DNA of 64,000 bases, taken from assembly GCA_028285755.1 (NCBI GenBank), contig JANQOQ010000008.1, forward strand, positions 961,399 through 1,025,398, read 5' to 3'. The notes below the pieces were generated by a model. The model saw nothing but the letters and a program-made list of their open reading frames with translations. It had not been told where the DNA came from and made no database searches. Position numbers and translations under genes: made by a program. Position 1 is the stretch's first letter; each line of letters starts with the position of its first letter. Below, one piece after another: positions 1 to 7,600 of this stretch. The DNA comes from Puniceicoccaceae bacterium (GTDB lineage Bacteria > Verrucomicrobiota > Verrucomicrobiia > Opitutales > JAFGAQ01).

Positions 1-553
1 AAGGAAGCATGGATCGATACGGATTGTGTTTGGAAAAGCGGCAGTAATAAAACCACAGCGATAAAATACATATGGAAGCAGTAGCTATAATGGCCTGAGT
101 ATCAAGGGTTAAATACCATTTAAATCCAAAAAGTCCGTCCCCCTTTTCGATTTGCCAGAGATACGGGTGAAGGAGGGCAAACAGCAGGGAAAAAACAAAA
201 GCCGAAATCACAATCCCCAGCCTGCCACGATTGCGTATATATAAAAACCCTCGAAAAATCACCTCCTCGATGATAGCCGCTGCCAGCATTGCAAATAAAA
301 ACCAGTGGCTGATGGTCGTTTGGTCACCGCTTACACCGAGTAATAACTCCAGTCCAGTTGTTACAGCAATAATAATCAGAGCGCCTACACACGCTACGAT
401 ACAAAAGCCTGGACCTGCTGGAGTCGCTCCGGGCATAGTGCCTGCCTTGGCGGTTCCATGCGTTTGGTAATATTGATAATCCTTTATCCAAAGATACAGC
501 GCATAGGCAGCTGCCAGAAAACTGAGAGTTGAACTTACGGGATCATTGAGCAT
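1..553 (-). CDS. CPBP family intramembrane metalloprotease (partial, C-terminus beyond window)
   Basis: Reading the minus strand from the ATG at 551-553 gives 184 codons with no stop before the window edge; an in-frame TAA at 557-559 fixes the N-terminus to this ATG. The protein is hydrophobic with several membrane spans. It carries the CPBP (Abi/Rce1-like) signature: an EEVIFRG segment (EExxxR motif) near residue 103, followed by a helix ending FALLHP, whose His corresponds to the second metal-binding motif. Known members are membrane-embedded proteases, but the substrate of bacterial ones is mostly unknown. Its start lies only 19 bp from the divergently transcribed ThiF-like gene, so the two promoters must overlap each other or the coding regions. 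The last conserved motif (HxxxN/D) would be off the window edge or degenerate. Confidence 0.85.
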   Translation of the reverse strand, partial: MLNDPVSSTLSFLAAAYALYLWIKDYQYYQTHGTAKAGTMPGATPAGPGFCIVACVGALIIIAVTTGLELLLGVSGDQTTISHWFLFAMLAAAIIEEVIFRGFLYIRNRGRLGIVISAFVFSLLFALLHPYLWQIEKGDGLFGFKWYLTLDTQAIIATASICILSLWFYYCRFSKHNPYRSMLP

Positions 554-572
554 AGCTTAGCTATTTGAATAT

Positions 573-1727
573 ATGAGCGAATTATCCGCAGAAGAAAAGG
601 AAAGATATAGTCGCCACCTGCGAATCCCGGAATGGACTGAAGCCGAGCAGCTTCGCCTAAAGCAGGGCTCTGTGCTGGTGATCGGAATGGGCGGTTTGGG
701 TAGTCCGGCATCAATGTATCTTGCGGCAGCAGGAGTGGGGAGGATTGGTTTGGCTGACTTTGACCATGTGGAGTCGCACAATTTACAGCGCCAGATTCTC
801 TACACGGAAGACCAGGTAGGTCTTAAAAAAGCGGAGCAGGCTAAGCAGCGCCTATTACAAATGAACGGAGGCATCCATGTGACTTTGCACGAAGCGGGAA
901 TTACCCAAAAAAACGTGGAGGAAATCTTTAACCAATATGATGTGATCCTGGATGGTTCGGATAATTTTGATACCCGCTATCTCGTAAACGATGCCACTTA
1001 CTTGCTGAAGAAGCCACTCGTTTATGGCAGTGTCTTTCGCTTTGAGGGGCAAGTGATGGTGCTTAATCATATGGAATCCTCGCCCTGTTATCGTTGCCTG
1101 TTTCCCGAACCGCCGGCTCCGGGCACAGTGCCCAACTGCAACGAAGCAGGAGTCGTGGGTGCACTTTGTGGAGTGGTCGGTAGCCTGCAGGCGATGGAAG
1201 TGATTAAGCTGCTTTCAGGGGTGGGAAAAGTTCTTGAAAGTTGTATCATTAAGGTAGACCTGATGAACGGGCGCTTCCCGAAAATTGCGATTACTAAGGA
1301 TAAAAAGTGTCCCCTGTGTGGCAATTCTCCCAAAATTACCAATATTCAGGATCAAAATTATGCCGTACCCTGTGAACTACCGAGTGTAACCATGTCGAAC
1401 AATACCGAGATACCGATTGAACTACCGATTGAAGAAACCCATGCCCTTCAGACTTCCGGGGACGCTTACCTGCTCGATGTCCGGGAACCCTCGGAGGCGG
1501 AAATTGCACAAATACCAGGCAGTCTCTTTATCCCCATGGGGCAGATCCCTGAACGCGTGAATGAAATCCCAAAGGATAAACGCGTGATCGTATACTGTCA
1601 CCACGGCATGCGTAGCCTGAAGGTGACTCACTACCTCAGAAGTGCCGGACTTGAGAATACATCCAGCATGAAAGGCGGTATCGATGCCTGGGCTCTCGCA
1701 ATTAGCCCGGATATGGCGCGCTATTGA
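573..1727 (+). CDS. ThiF/MoeB-type adenylyltransferase fused to a rhodanese domain
   Basis: 384 residues. The N-terminal E1-like half has the nucleotide-binding GMGGLG at 38-43, the typical D...LQRQ segment, and two CxxC pairs (CYRC and CPLC) expected to hold a structural zinc. The C-terminal about 100 residues form a rhodanese domain with active-site loop YCHHGMRS, catalytic Cys342. Family members adenylate the C-terminal glycine of a ubiquitin-like sulfur carrier (MoaD or ThiS). The rhodanese domain then supplies the sulfur, as in MoeZ/MOCS3-type fusions. No moaD, thiS, moaE or other cofactor gene is nearby, so whether it serves molybdopterin, thiamine or another thiolation pathway cannot be decided. 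The 3' end overlaps the convergent thrH gene by 26 bp. Confidence 0.92.
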   Translation: MSELSAEEKERYSRHLRIPEWTEAEQLRLKQGSVLVIGMGGLGSPASMYLAAAGVGRIGLADFDHVESHNLQRQILYTEDQVGLKKAEQAKQRLLQMNGGIHVTLHEAGITQKNVEEIFNQYDVILDGSDNFDTRYLVNDATYLLKKPLVYGSVFRFEGQVMVLNHMESSPCYRCLFPEPPAPGTVPNCNEAGVVGALCGVVGSLQAMEVIKLLSGVGKVLESCIIKVDLMNGRFPKIAITKDKKCPLCGNSPKITNIQDQNYAVPCELPSVTMSNNTEIPIELPIEETHALQTSGDAYLLDVREPSEAEIAQIPGSLFIPMGQIPERVNEIPKDKRVIVYCHHGMRSLKVTHYLRSAGLENTSSMKGGIDAWALAISPDMARY

Positions 1728-2322
1728 TAAACGGGCTGATTTGGGCGGCAAGTTCCGCATAAGTCCGGGTTACCGGGTATTGCGGATATTCTTCGACAAT
1801 GGAGTCCGGTGGGCAGAAAAACACGCCTTGGTGTGCCTCCTCAAGCATCGAAAGATCATTGTAGGAATCACCTGCAGAAAGTATCTGGTAATTCATCGAT
1901 TTTAAACCCTGCACTGCGATACGTTTTTGGTCATCCTGACGCAATCGATAGCCTGCGATTCGTCCGCTTTCTTCGATTTCCAGAGAGTGGCAGAAGATGG
2001 TCGGAAAATCCAATTTCTTAAGCAGTGGTTTTGCGAATTCGAAGAACGTGTCGGAGAGAATAATCACCTGGGTTTCGCTCCGTAGCCAATCCAGAAACGA
2101 TTTTGCTCCTTCCAGGGGTTCCAGATTATCAATGACCTGCTGCACCTCCTGCATGCCGATGCCGTGCTTATCGAGGATCTCCAGCCGATAGTCCATGAGC
2201 TTACTGTAGATGGGCTCATCCCGGGTAGTGCGGTTAAGCTCATCGATTTCAGTCAATTGGGCGACCCCTTTCCAGATTTCAGGAATGATCACGCCTTCGA
2301 AGTCGAGACATACAATGTGCAT
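1702..2322 (-). CDS. thrH: ThrH-type phosphoserine phosphatase / phosphoserine:homoserine phosphotransferase
   Basis: 206 residues, the usual length for ThrH of the HAD superfamily. The first HAD motif is DFEGV (residues 7-11), with Glu replacing the second Asp as in Pseudomonas ThrH, rather than DxDxT of SerB. Motif II is ILSDTF and the acidic motif is AGDSYND. The stretch VIIPEIW near the N-terminus and the LRQDDQKR segment also match ThrH. The Pseudomonas enzyme dephosphorylates phosphoserine and can pass the phosphate to homoserine. It is the last gene of an apparent operon: only 1 bp separates its start from the stop of the upstream alkaline-phosphatase-like gene. It converges on, and overlaps, the ThiF-like gene. 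Confidence 0.93.
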   Translation of the reverse strand: MHIVCLDFEGVIIPEIWKGVAQLTEIDELNRTTRDEPIYSKLMDYRLEILDKHGIGMQEVQQVIDNLEPLEGAKSFLDWLRSETQVIILSDTFFEFAKPLLKKLDFPTIFCHSLEIEESGRIAGYRLRQDDQKRIAVQGLKSMNYQILSAGDSYNDLSMLEEAHQGVFFCPPDSIVEEYPQYPVTRTYAELAAQISPFINSAPYPG

Positions 2323-2323
2323 A

Positions 2324-3760
2324 TTATTCTTGGGTAATAGTTGCTTCCGGACTCATATCGGTAGAGGCCAGACCTTTGATGGATTGATTGATGGAGGTTA
2401 AATGCAGATACTCACCATAGATCGTATCCTCCTTGCGCTCCAGGATATCGATTTGGTTTTTAATCTGGCCCCGGTAGAGAAGGGGGACGAGCGAGTTGGT
2501 AGGGCCTTTATGATTAACGCGCATACCGGGTAAGCGGTTAGGCCCCCGATCCAGTATTTGAGCGAATGGAAAGTTGAGAGAGTCAGACCCCCAGATCAGC
2601 CCGTATTCGTAGCTTGAGCTGTAGATAAGGCTATTCTGTGCCCAAACTCCATTCTCACTGAGCCATTCATTGATGGTATACATTAAGTGAAGATTGTTAG
2701 TTACCTGTTCCAGTGCAAACTGGAGCCGATCTGCCTTAATGATATGAGGTAATTGCCCCAAATGGACGATAAGCAGCCAACCCTCAGGATTTTGATTCAG
2801 ATGCTCGAGCCCTTTGAGTGTCTGAATGCGCATTGAATTTTGAATGCTTTTTTCAGTCAGGGAAAATCCGATATTGAGCCGTTCTACATCGCGTGTATCC
2901 CCGAATTCCTGTAATACAATTCGTTTTTGAGGCATATCACTCGGTTCGGTGTTCATGCTCATGAGGTCGTCGTCACCAAATAGTGTTTGCCAGTTGTAGC
3001 TATTGGTGTCCCGACGAAAATCCTCCCAATCATCTTCAGTAAAGCAGTTGTATTCGGGTAGCCCCAAAGGTGTGCCTGCGGGATCAAATTCTGGGTGTCC
3101 GGTAGCAACCATAAGATCCAGAGACTGGCTTTGTATGATTGCCTCGAAAAACTCGAAGTCATCGTCCCTGGGGTCAACGCGCAAACCGGCAAGCGCCTGA
3201 AAGCTGGGATCGGAAAAGGGAACATTGCTGATAATACCGGTTGAAAGCCCTTGCTGCCTGGCCCATTCCAGTAAGTGATCACCCAATGGTGTAGGGGATC
3301 CTTTTTTCTCGGGGAAATTGAGCCAGTTAATACTGCCCGTGAAGGAGTTAAAACCGGTGGTTATTGCAGTCGATGCGGTTCGGGCATCCGTAGCGCTTTC
3401 TACAGTCCATTTGTAGCCGTTGAAATTCGATTCCACCTCAGAAGTTTCCGGGTTGACTGCGAATGCCCCATTCCAGGCAATAAGGGGATCATACAGGAGT
3501 GATTCATCCTGTTGAGCTGCGTTAGGGGTAGCCGTCGCTTGTAAAGGATAAGTGCTCAGGGACAGACTCCCCCAGTCCGGATCGATTCGCCATTGCCAGA
3601 TACTGGAATCCGGCTTGTAGAGGCGGGCGGCATAGAAAAGCTCCTGCCCAAGCCCCTCCTGAACAATCAATACGATACCGGTCTTAGCGCTTACAGTATT
3701 CCACGCTAAAAGGGCCGGTACTATATACCAGGCATTTAAAACGCTGGATATTGATTTCAA
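2324..3760 (-). CDS. Secreted alkaline-phosphatase-superfamily protein with degraded active site
   Basis: 478 residues with an N-terminal signal peptide ending near NTVSA. Family membership is seen in three places: a strand-loop VLIVQEGLGQE (cf. DGMG), the helix TDARTASTAITTG...SFTGSINW (cf. DSAASATAxxTGxKTxNG) and GHPEFDPAG (cf. GGGxPDxD). Key residues are changed. The first metal Asp is Glu35, and the nucleophile Ser position after Asp125 is Ala126. The E...D...H ligand helix reads IVHLGQLPHIIKAD, and the later DH ligand pair is SSYEYG. Only the late HKG (His417, cf. HTG) looks intact. It may therefore be a non-catalytic binding protein, or an enzyme with another chemistry. Start is TTG; no in-frame ATG is close. 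It sits 9 bp after pfp and 1 bp before thrH. Confidence 0.8.
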   Translation of the reverse strand: MKSISSVLNAWYIVPALLAWNTVSAKTGIVLIVQEGLGQELFYAARLYKPDSSIWQWRIDPDWGSLSLSTYPLQATATPNAAQQDESLLYDPLIAWNGAFAVNPETSEVESNFNGYKWTVESATDARTASTAITTGFNSFTGSINWLNFPEKKGSPTPLGDHLLEWARQQGLSTGIISNVPFSDPSFQALAGLRVDPRDDDFEFFEAIIQSQSLDLMVATGHPEFDPAGTPLGLPEYNCFTEDDWEDFRRDTNSYNWQTLFGDDDLMSMNTEPSDMPQKRIVLQEFGDTRDVERLNIGFSLTEKSIQNSMRIQTLKGLEHLNQNPEGWLLIVHLGQLPHIIKADRLQFALEQVTNNLHLMYTINEWLSENGVWAQNSLIYSSSYEYGLIWGSDSLNFPFAQILDRGPNRLPGMRVNHKGPTNSLVPLLYRGQIKNQIDILERKEDTIYGEYLHLTSINQSIKGLASTDMSPEATITQE

Positions 3761-3769
3761 AATACAGGA

Positions 3770-5029
3770 TTACAATTCGTATGCTGAAAGCAGCTTGGGT
3801 ACTTTATTGTCACTCAATTTAACAAATTGCGGTAGCCCATGGCTGAATGGCACTTCGACTTCACCTTGTATCAAAGGTTGTGCATAGCGATGAAAATTAA
3901 AGTTCATACTTACCCCATCCTCATTGATCCAGCTTTCTGGCAATGCTTTCACACCGTTCGCCACTTCGTCCAAAGATACCAGGCCTGTCTCACATAGGTA
4001 TTGGTCTGCCTCAGCGCGTACGAGTGTCACCATCTTATCCGTTTCACCGTCAATGGCAGCTTTTACAGCAGCTGCGCCTGCCATGAAAGCTTCGTCATTG
4101 TCCGTTTGTGATGAGCAATGAGCCGCTGAACGTTGGCTGATGCCCAAGGTGGCGCTTCTGGATTTTACCCCGAGTCGCTCCTCTGCCAGGTTCTTTAAAT
4201 AATCACCCACGCCGCCGAGCTGGCTGTGCCCGAATGCATCCTTGGAAGCGCTGGCTGTGGATATGTAATTGCCGTTTTCATCGACCAGTCCTTCGCCGAC
4301 AACGATGAAGCAATACTTTTCCTTATTCAGCACGCGTTGAATATCTTCCAGATACTTATCCACCGAAAACGGAACTTCGGGTAGATAAATCAGGTGGGGA
4401 GGGCTTCCCGGATCATCCCGGTGTTTAGCCAGTGAAGCGCCTGCTGCTATCCAACCGGCGCTGCGCCCCATCACCTCAAGCACATACACGAGATCGTGAT
4501 TGCCCATAGCCTCATTATCCTTGGAAACCTCACGAACCAGCGTTGAGACGTATTTGATCACGCTGCCATATCCCGGGCAATGGTCGGTCGCTACGAGATC
4601 ATTATCGATGGTTTTCGGGATACCGATGACACGCAGATCATAATTACGTTCCTGAGCCAATTTCGAGATTTTGTTGGCGGAATCCTGGGAATCATTCCCT
4701 CCTATGTAGAAAAAATAACGAATGTTATGGGCTTCGAATACTTCGAGTATGCGATCGAAGTCTTGGCTTTGCTTGAGTTTGAATCGACAGGTTCCGAGTG
4801 CGGATGCGGGGGTATATCTTAAACCGCGGATGGTTTGCTGGGATTGCTCGGCCAGATCGATCAGCTCCTCGTTTAGAATACCTTTAATTCCGTTAAGCCC
4901 ACCATAAACTTCTTCAATACACTCATGGTTGAGAGCTTCAGTAACTGCTCCGGCAAGGCTGGCATTGATGACGGAAGTAGGCCCCCCGGATTGTGCGATT
5001 AAACAGTTTCCTTCTAATTCTTGTGACAT
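3770..5029 (-). CDS. pfp: Pyrophosphate-dependent 6-phosphofructokinase
   Basis: 419 residues from ATG 5029; an in-frame TTG at 5041 would add four. The glycolytic PFK fold is clear: GGPTSVINAS at the N-terminus, GGNDS (110-114), PKTIDND (138-144) and MGRSAGW (187-193). The Asp in GGNDS (Gly in ATP-PFKs) and the Lys of PKTIDND (Gly in ATP-PFKs) are the residues known to mark PPi-dependent enzymes, so the donor is predicted to be PPi. The reaction interconverts fructose 6-phosphate and fructose 1,6-bisphosphate in the cytoplasm and is reversible with PPi. First gene of a minus-strand operon with the phosphatase-like gene and thrH; divergent from glgA across 185 bp. Confidence 0.93.
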   Translation of the reverse strand: MSQELEGNCLIAQSGGPTSVINASLAGAVTEALNHECIEEVYGGLNGIKGILNEELIDLAEQSQQTIRGLRYTPASALGTCRFKLKQSQDFDRILEVFEAHNIRYFFYIGGNDSQDSANKISKLAQERNYDLRVIGIPKTIDNDLVATDHCPGYGSVIKYVSTLVREVSKDNEAMGNHDLVYVLEVMGRSAGWIAAGASLAKHRDDPGSPPHLIYLPEVPFSVDKYLEDIQRVLNKEKYCFIVVGEGLVDENGNYISTASASKDAFGHSQLGGVGDYLKNLAEERLGVKSRSATLGISQRSAAHCSSQTDNDEAFMAGAAAVKAAIDGETDKMVTLVRAEADQYLCETGLVSLDEVANGVKALPESWINEDGVSMNFNFHRYAQPLIQGEVEVPFSHGLPQFVKLSDNKVPKLLSAYEL

Positions 5030-5106
5030 AGTTGATTTCAATAAATGAGACTCTTAAAGGGAGTCGAGGAGATATTTATTGTAACGTCAATAGTCATGTA
5101 TCTCAT

Positions 5107-5123
5107 TGTCAATTTTGTTGACA
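5107..5123. promoter_or_regulatory. Inverted repeat in the pfp-glgA divergent intergenic region
   Basis: TGTCAA (5107-5112) and TTGACA (5118-5123) form an inverted repeat with a 5-nt centre, between the divergent pfp and glgA genes. The right half also resembles a -35 hexamer, but no well-spaced -10 follows. It could be an operator for the sugar-metabolism genes on both sides. That is inference from position and symmetry only. Confidence 0.3.
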
Positions 5124-5214
5124 CTTAGTTGGGTTTTATGGTGTTCGAAACAAGCTGATTTTTCGCAAACAAGGCACTTTTTGTTCAAACCATGGAAAAA
5201 TACGAGGTGAATGC

Positions 5215-6744
5215 ATGAAAATATTAATGGTTGCTCCTGAAATGGTGCCGTTCTCAAAGGTTGGAGGTTTGGCAGATGTAGTTGGTGCGCTTCCAATCGC
5301 CTTGAGTAAAATGGGGCACGATGTAAAGGTGATATGCCCCAGGTATAGCTTCATGAAGCTCGACTCAAAGTGGTCCCCCATGGAGAAGGTTTTTCAGATT
5401 TACCTGGGCCGTGAAGTGCAGTTTGGTCGACTTTGGCAGAGGACGCTCGATGATGGGAAGACCGAAGTCTATGCTCTCGAAAACGATACTCACTTTGATA
5501 TACCGACTGTCTACACACACGATTATGCCCTGCATGAGCAGGAGGGCTATCGTTTTGCATTTTTAAGTAGAGCGGCCATCGACTTTTGTTTTTTTCTGGA
5601 TTGGATTCCGGATATTATTCATTGCCATGACTGGACTACAGGGCTCGTGTCGGTACACCTAAGCACACGAGAATCGGAAACGGCACTCGCTAAAACCGCT
5701 TCTGTATTTACGATTCATAACTTACAATTTCAGGGGGTTTTTAGTTCCGACCTTTTGGCATTCAGTGGATTGCCTATGAATTTATTCAAGGCGGATGGTC
5801 TTGAGAGTTATGGCCGGGTCAATTCGATGAAGGGCGCAATCTATCATTCGCAAAAGGTGACGACCGTTAGTGAAAATTACGCCCGTGAGATTCAGACTCC
5901 GGAGTTTGGTTTTGGGTTACAGGCCACCTTGAAATACAAAGCTTCGGATTTGATTGGAGTCGTCAATGGCATTGATATCGACATGTGGGACCCGCAAACT
6001 GATAAAAAGATTCCGCAGGCTTACTCCAGCACACAAATGGCAGGCAAAGCCATTGCGAAGGCGGAGTTTCAAGCAAAGATGGGCTTGGAAGTTGATCCTG
6101 AGATACCTCTGTTTACGGTTATATCGCGACTGTTTCATCAAAAGGGGCTCGATGTGCTCATGCATGCTGTGCCTAAAATCCTGGATAACATGGAAGTGCA
6201 GTTTGCTGTGATCGGTACGGGCGAGCCAGAGCTTGAGCGTGGGTTTGCCGACTTGAATGGAAAGTATCCCGGTAGATTTTCGGCATTTATCGGTTATCAT
6301 GATGAGCTGGCGCATTTATTATACGCAGGCGGTGATTTTATTGTAATTCCGAGCCGCTTTGAACCTTGTGGCCTCAGCCAAATGTATGGTATGCGCTATG
6401 GTAATCTGCCGATCGCACGGGCGACCGGGGGGTTGGTAGATACTATCGACCAATATAACGAAAGCACTGCCGAAGGCACTGGCTTTTTATTTGATCACCT
6501 CAATGTGGATGCGATTTACTATACAATCGGTTGGGCTTGTTCTACTTATTATGATCGCAAGGACCACTTAGTACAATTGCAGAAAAATGCGATGGCACGG
6601 GATTTCTCCTGGGATAAATCAGGAATCCGGTATGAGGCTATTTATCATTGGGCGTATGAGGCTAAAAATGGCTACGTATACGAGCAACCAAAACCTGCAG
6701 CTCCCGTAAGTACCAAGGCTGCACTGAAGAAAGTTCGGGGTTAA
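5215..6744 (+). CDS. glgA: Glycogen synthase, GT5 family
   Basis: 509 residues, close to the usual 480-530. The N-terminus MKILMVAPEMVPFSKVGGLADVV contains the KxGGL ADP-glucose binding loop (Lys15), with Val where Thr is common. The C-terminal GT-B domain has the EPCGLSQMYGMRYG motif from about residue 383, with the expected Glu for retaining catalysis. It elongates alpha-1,4-glucan from ADP-glucose in the cytoplasm. The C-terminal 20 residues (PAAPVSTKAALKK) look like a disordered tail. Other glg genes are not in the window. It is divergent from pfp, so storage and glycolysis genes share an intergenic region. Confidence 0.96.
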   Translation: MKILMVAPEMVPFSKVGGLADVVGALPIALSKMGHDVKVICPRYSFMKLDSKWSPMEKVFQIYLGREVQFGRLWQRTLDDGKTEVYALENDTHFDIPTVYTHDYALHEQEGYRFAFLSRAAIDFCFFLDWIPDIIHCHDWTTGLVSVHLSTRESETALAKTASVFTIHNLQFQGVFSSDLLAFSGLPMNLFKADGLESYGRVNSMKGAIYHSQKVTTVSENYAREIQTPEFGFGLQATLKYKASDLIGVVNGIDIDMWDPQTDKKIPQAYSSTQMAGKAIAKAEFQAKMGLEVDPEIPLFTVISRLFHQKGLDVLMHAVPKILDNMEVQFAVIGTGEPELERGFADLNGKYPGRFSAFIGYHDELAHLLYAGGDFIVIPSRFEPCGLSQMYGMRYGNLPIARATGGLVDTIDQYNESTAEGTGFLFDHLNVDAIYYTIGWACSTYYDRKDHLVQLQKNAMARDFSWDKSGIRYEAIYHWAYEAKNGYVYEQPKPAAPVSTKAALKKVRG

Positions 6745-6825
6745 ATTAATATTTTATAATATTCATTCGCTTTAATTTTTACGGTTCTGGCCGATCTATC
6801 GGTAAATGTCTGAATCTGTAATTAA

Positions 6826-7476
6826 ATGAAACCCGCTTTACCAACAGCGGTTTTCGAGAATCTGATCGCTATTCATCCCGGTATGGTTAGCAAGAGACAT
6901 CTTGTTGTTCAAGATGATGTATTCCAATATGGAGGCGCAAGAATTGAATATGCTTGGCTCGAGTGTGCGATGCAATACTCAAGCAAATCGGGCAATCCTT
7001 TGAGCATGCCCCAGTATCATGATCATGTAGAGTCCTTGCCTAATCGTAGTTATATAGGCGCTTATCTCGTGGAAGTGCTTTCGGTGAACGAACATCATAT
7101 ACTTATGCTGAATTCTTTTCCTGTGGGCCAACTGGATAGAAAAGGGAAATACATCATGGTGATGACGTTTAAATATCCCGTCATGTCCGTGGAAGAGAAG
7201 GAGAAGTTTGAATTGCTGAGTGCTGCCAACAGTTGTTATGAGTTTATTGAATTAGCGAAAGATCGGCACCATTTAAACTACGTGATGCAAGAAGAGGGTA
7301 TGGTTAATTCTCTGAGATTTATTCGGAGTGTATGCCTGGAAAACAGTGAAGTGCAGCTTTTGATAGAGGTAGATCATTCCACGATATCCGAGAAACCGAC
7401 TTGGGATAACATCATTGACTGGATCGGCGTGCGAAAAGGGGAGACCCATTTGGCTGAACTCAAACGTAGAAAGTGA
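6826..7476 (+). CDS. Conserved hypothetical protein, cytoplasmic
   Basis: 216 residues, soluble, with no signal peptide or membrane segment, and no family I can name. Visible features are an Ile/Val/Tyr-rich central beta-looking region (about 95-125, containing GKYIMVMTFKYPVMS) and a basic C-terminus ending ELKRRK. The single ATG at 6826 follows 81 bp after glgA on the same strand, so co-transcription is possible. Codon use resembles its neighbours, which supports a real gene. Confidence 0.6.
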   Translation: MKPALPTAVFENLIAIHPGMVSKRHLVVQDDVFQYGGARIEYAWLECAMQYSSKSGNPLSMPQYHDHVESLPNRSYIGAYLVEVLSVNEHHILMLNSFPVGQLDRKGKYIMVMTFKYPVMSVEEKEKFELLSAANSCYEFIELAKDRHHLNYVMQEEGMVNSLRFIRSVCLENSEVQLLIEVDHSTISEKPTWDNIIDWIGVRKGETHLAELKRRK

Positions 7477-7600
7477 CTTTTTTGACAAATTCCTAAGGGA
7501 GTGCTTTACTCTATCAAATAGAAACTATTTGTTAATACTTTATGCGGTGCTTTGACAGCACCTGAGGCATTCAAAGTGTCCCTTTATAGTCCCTTACTTT

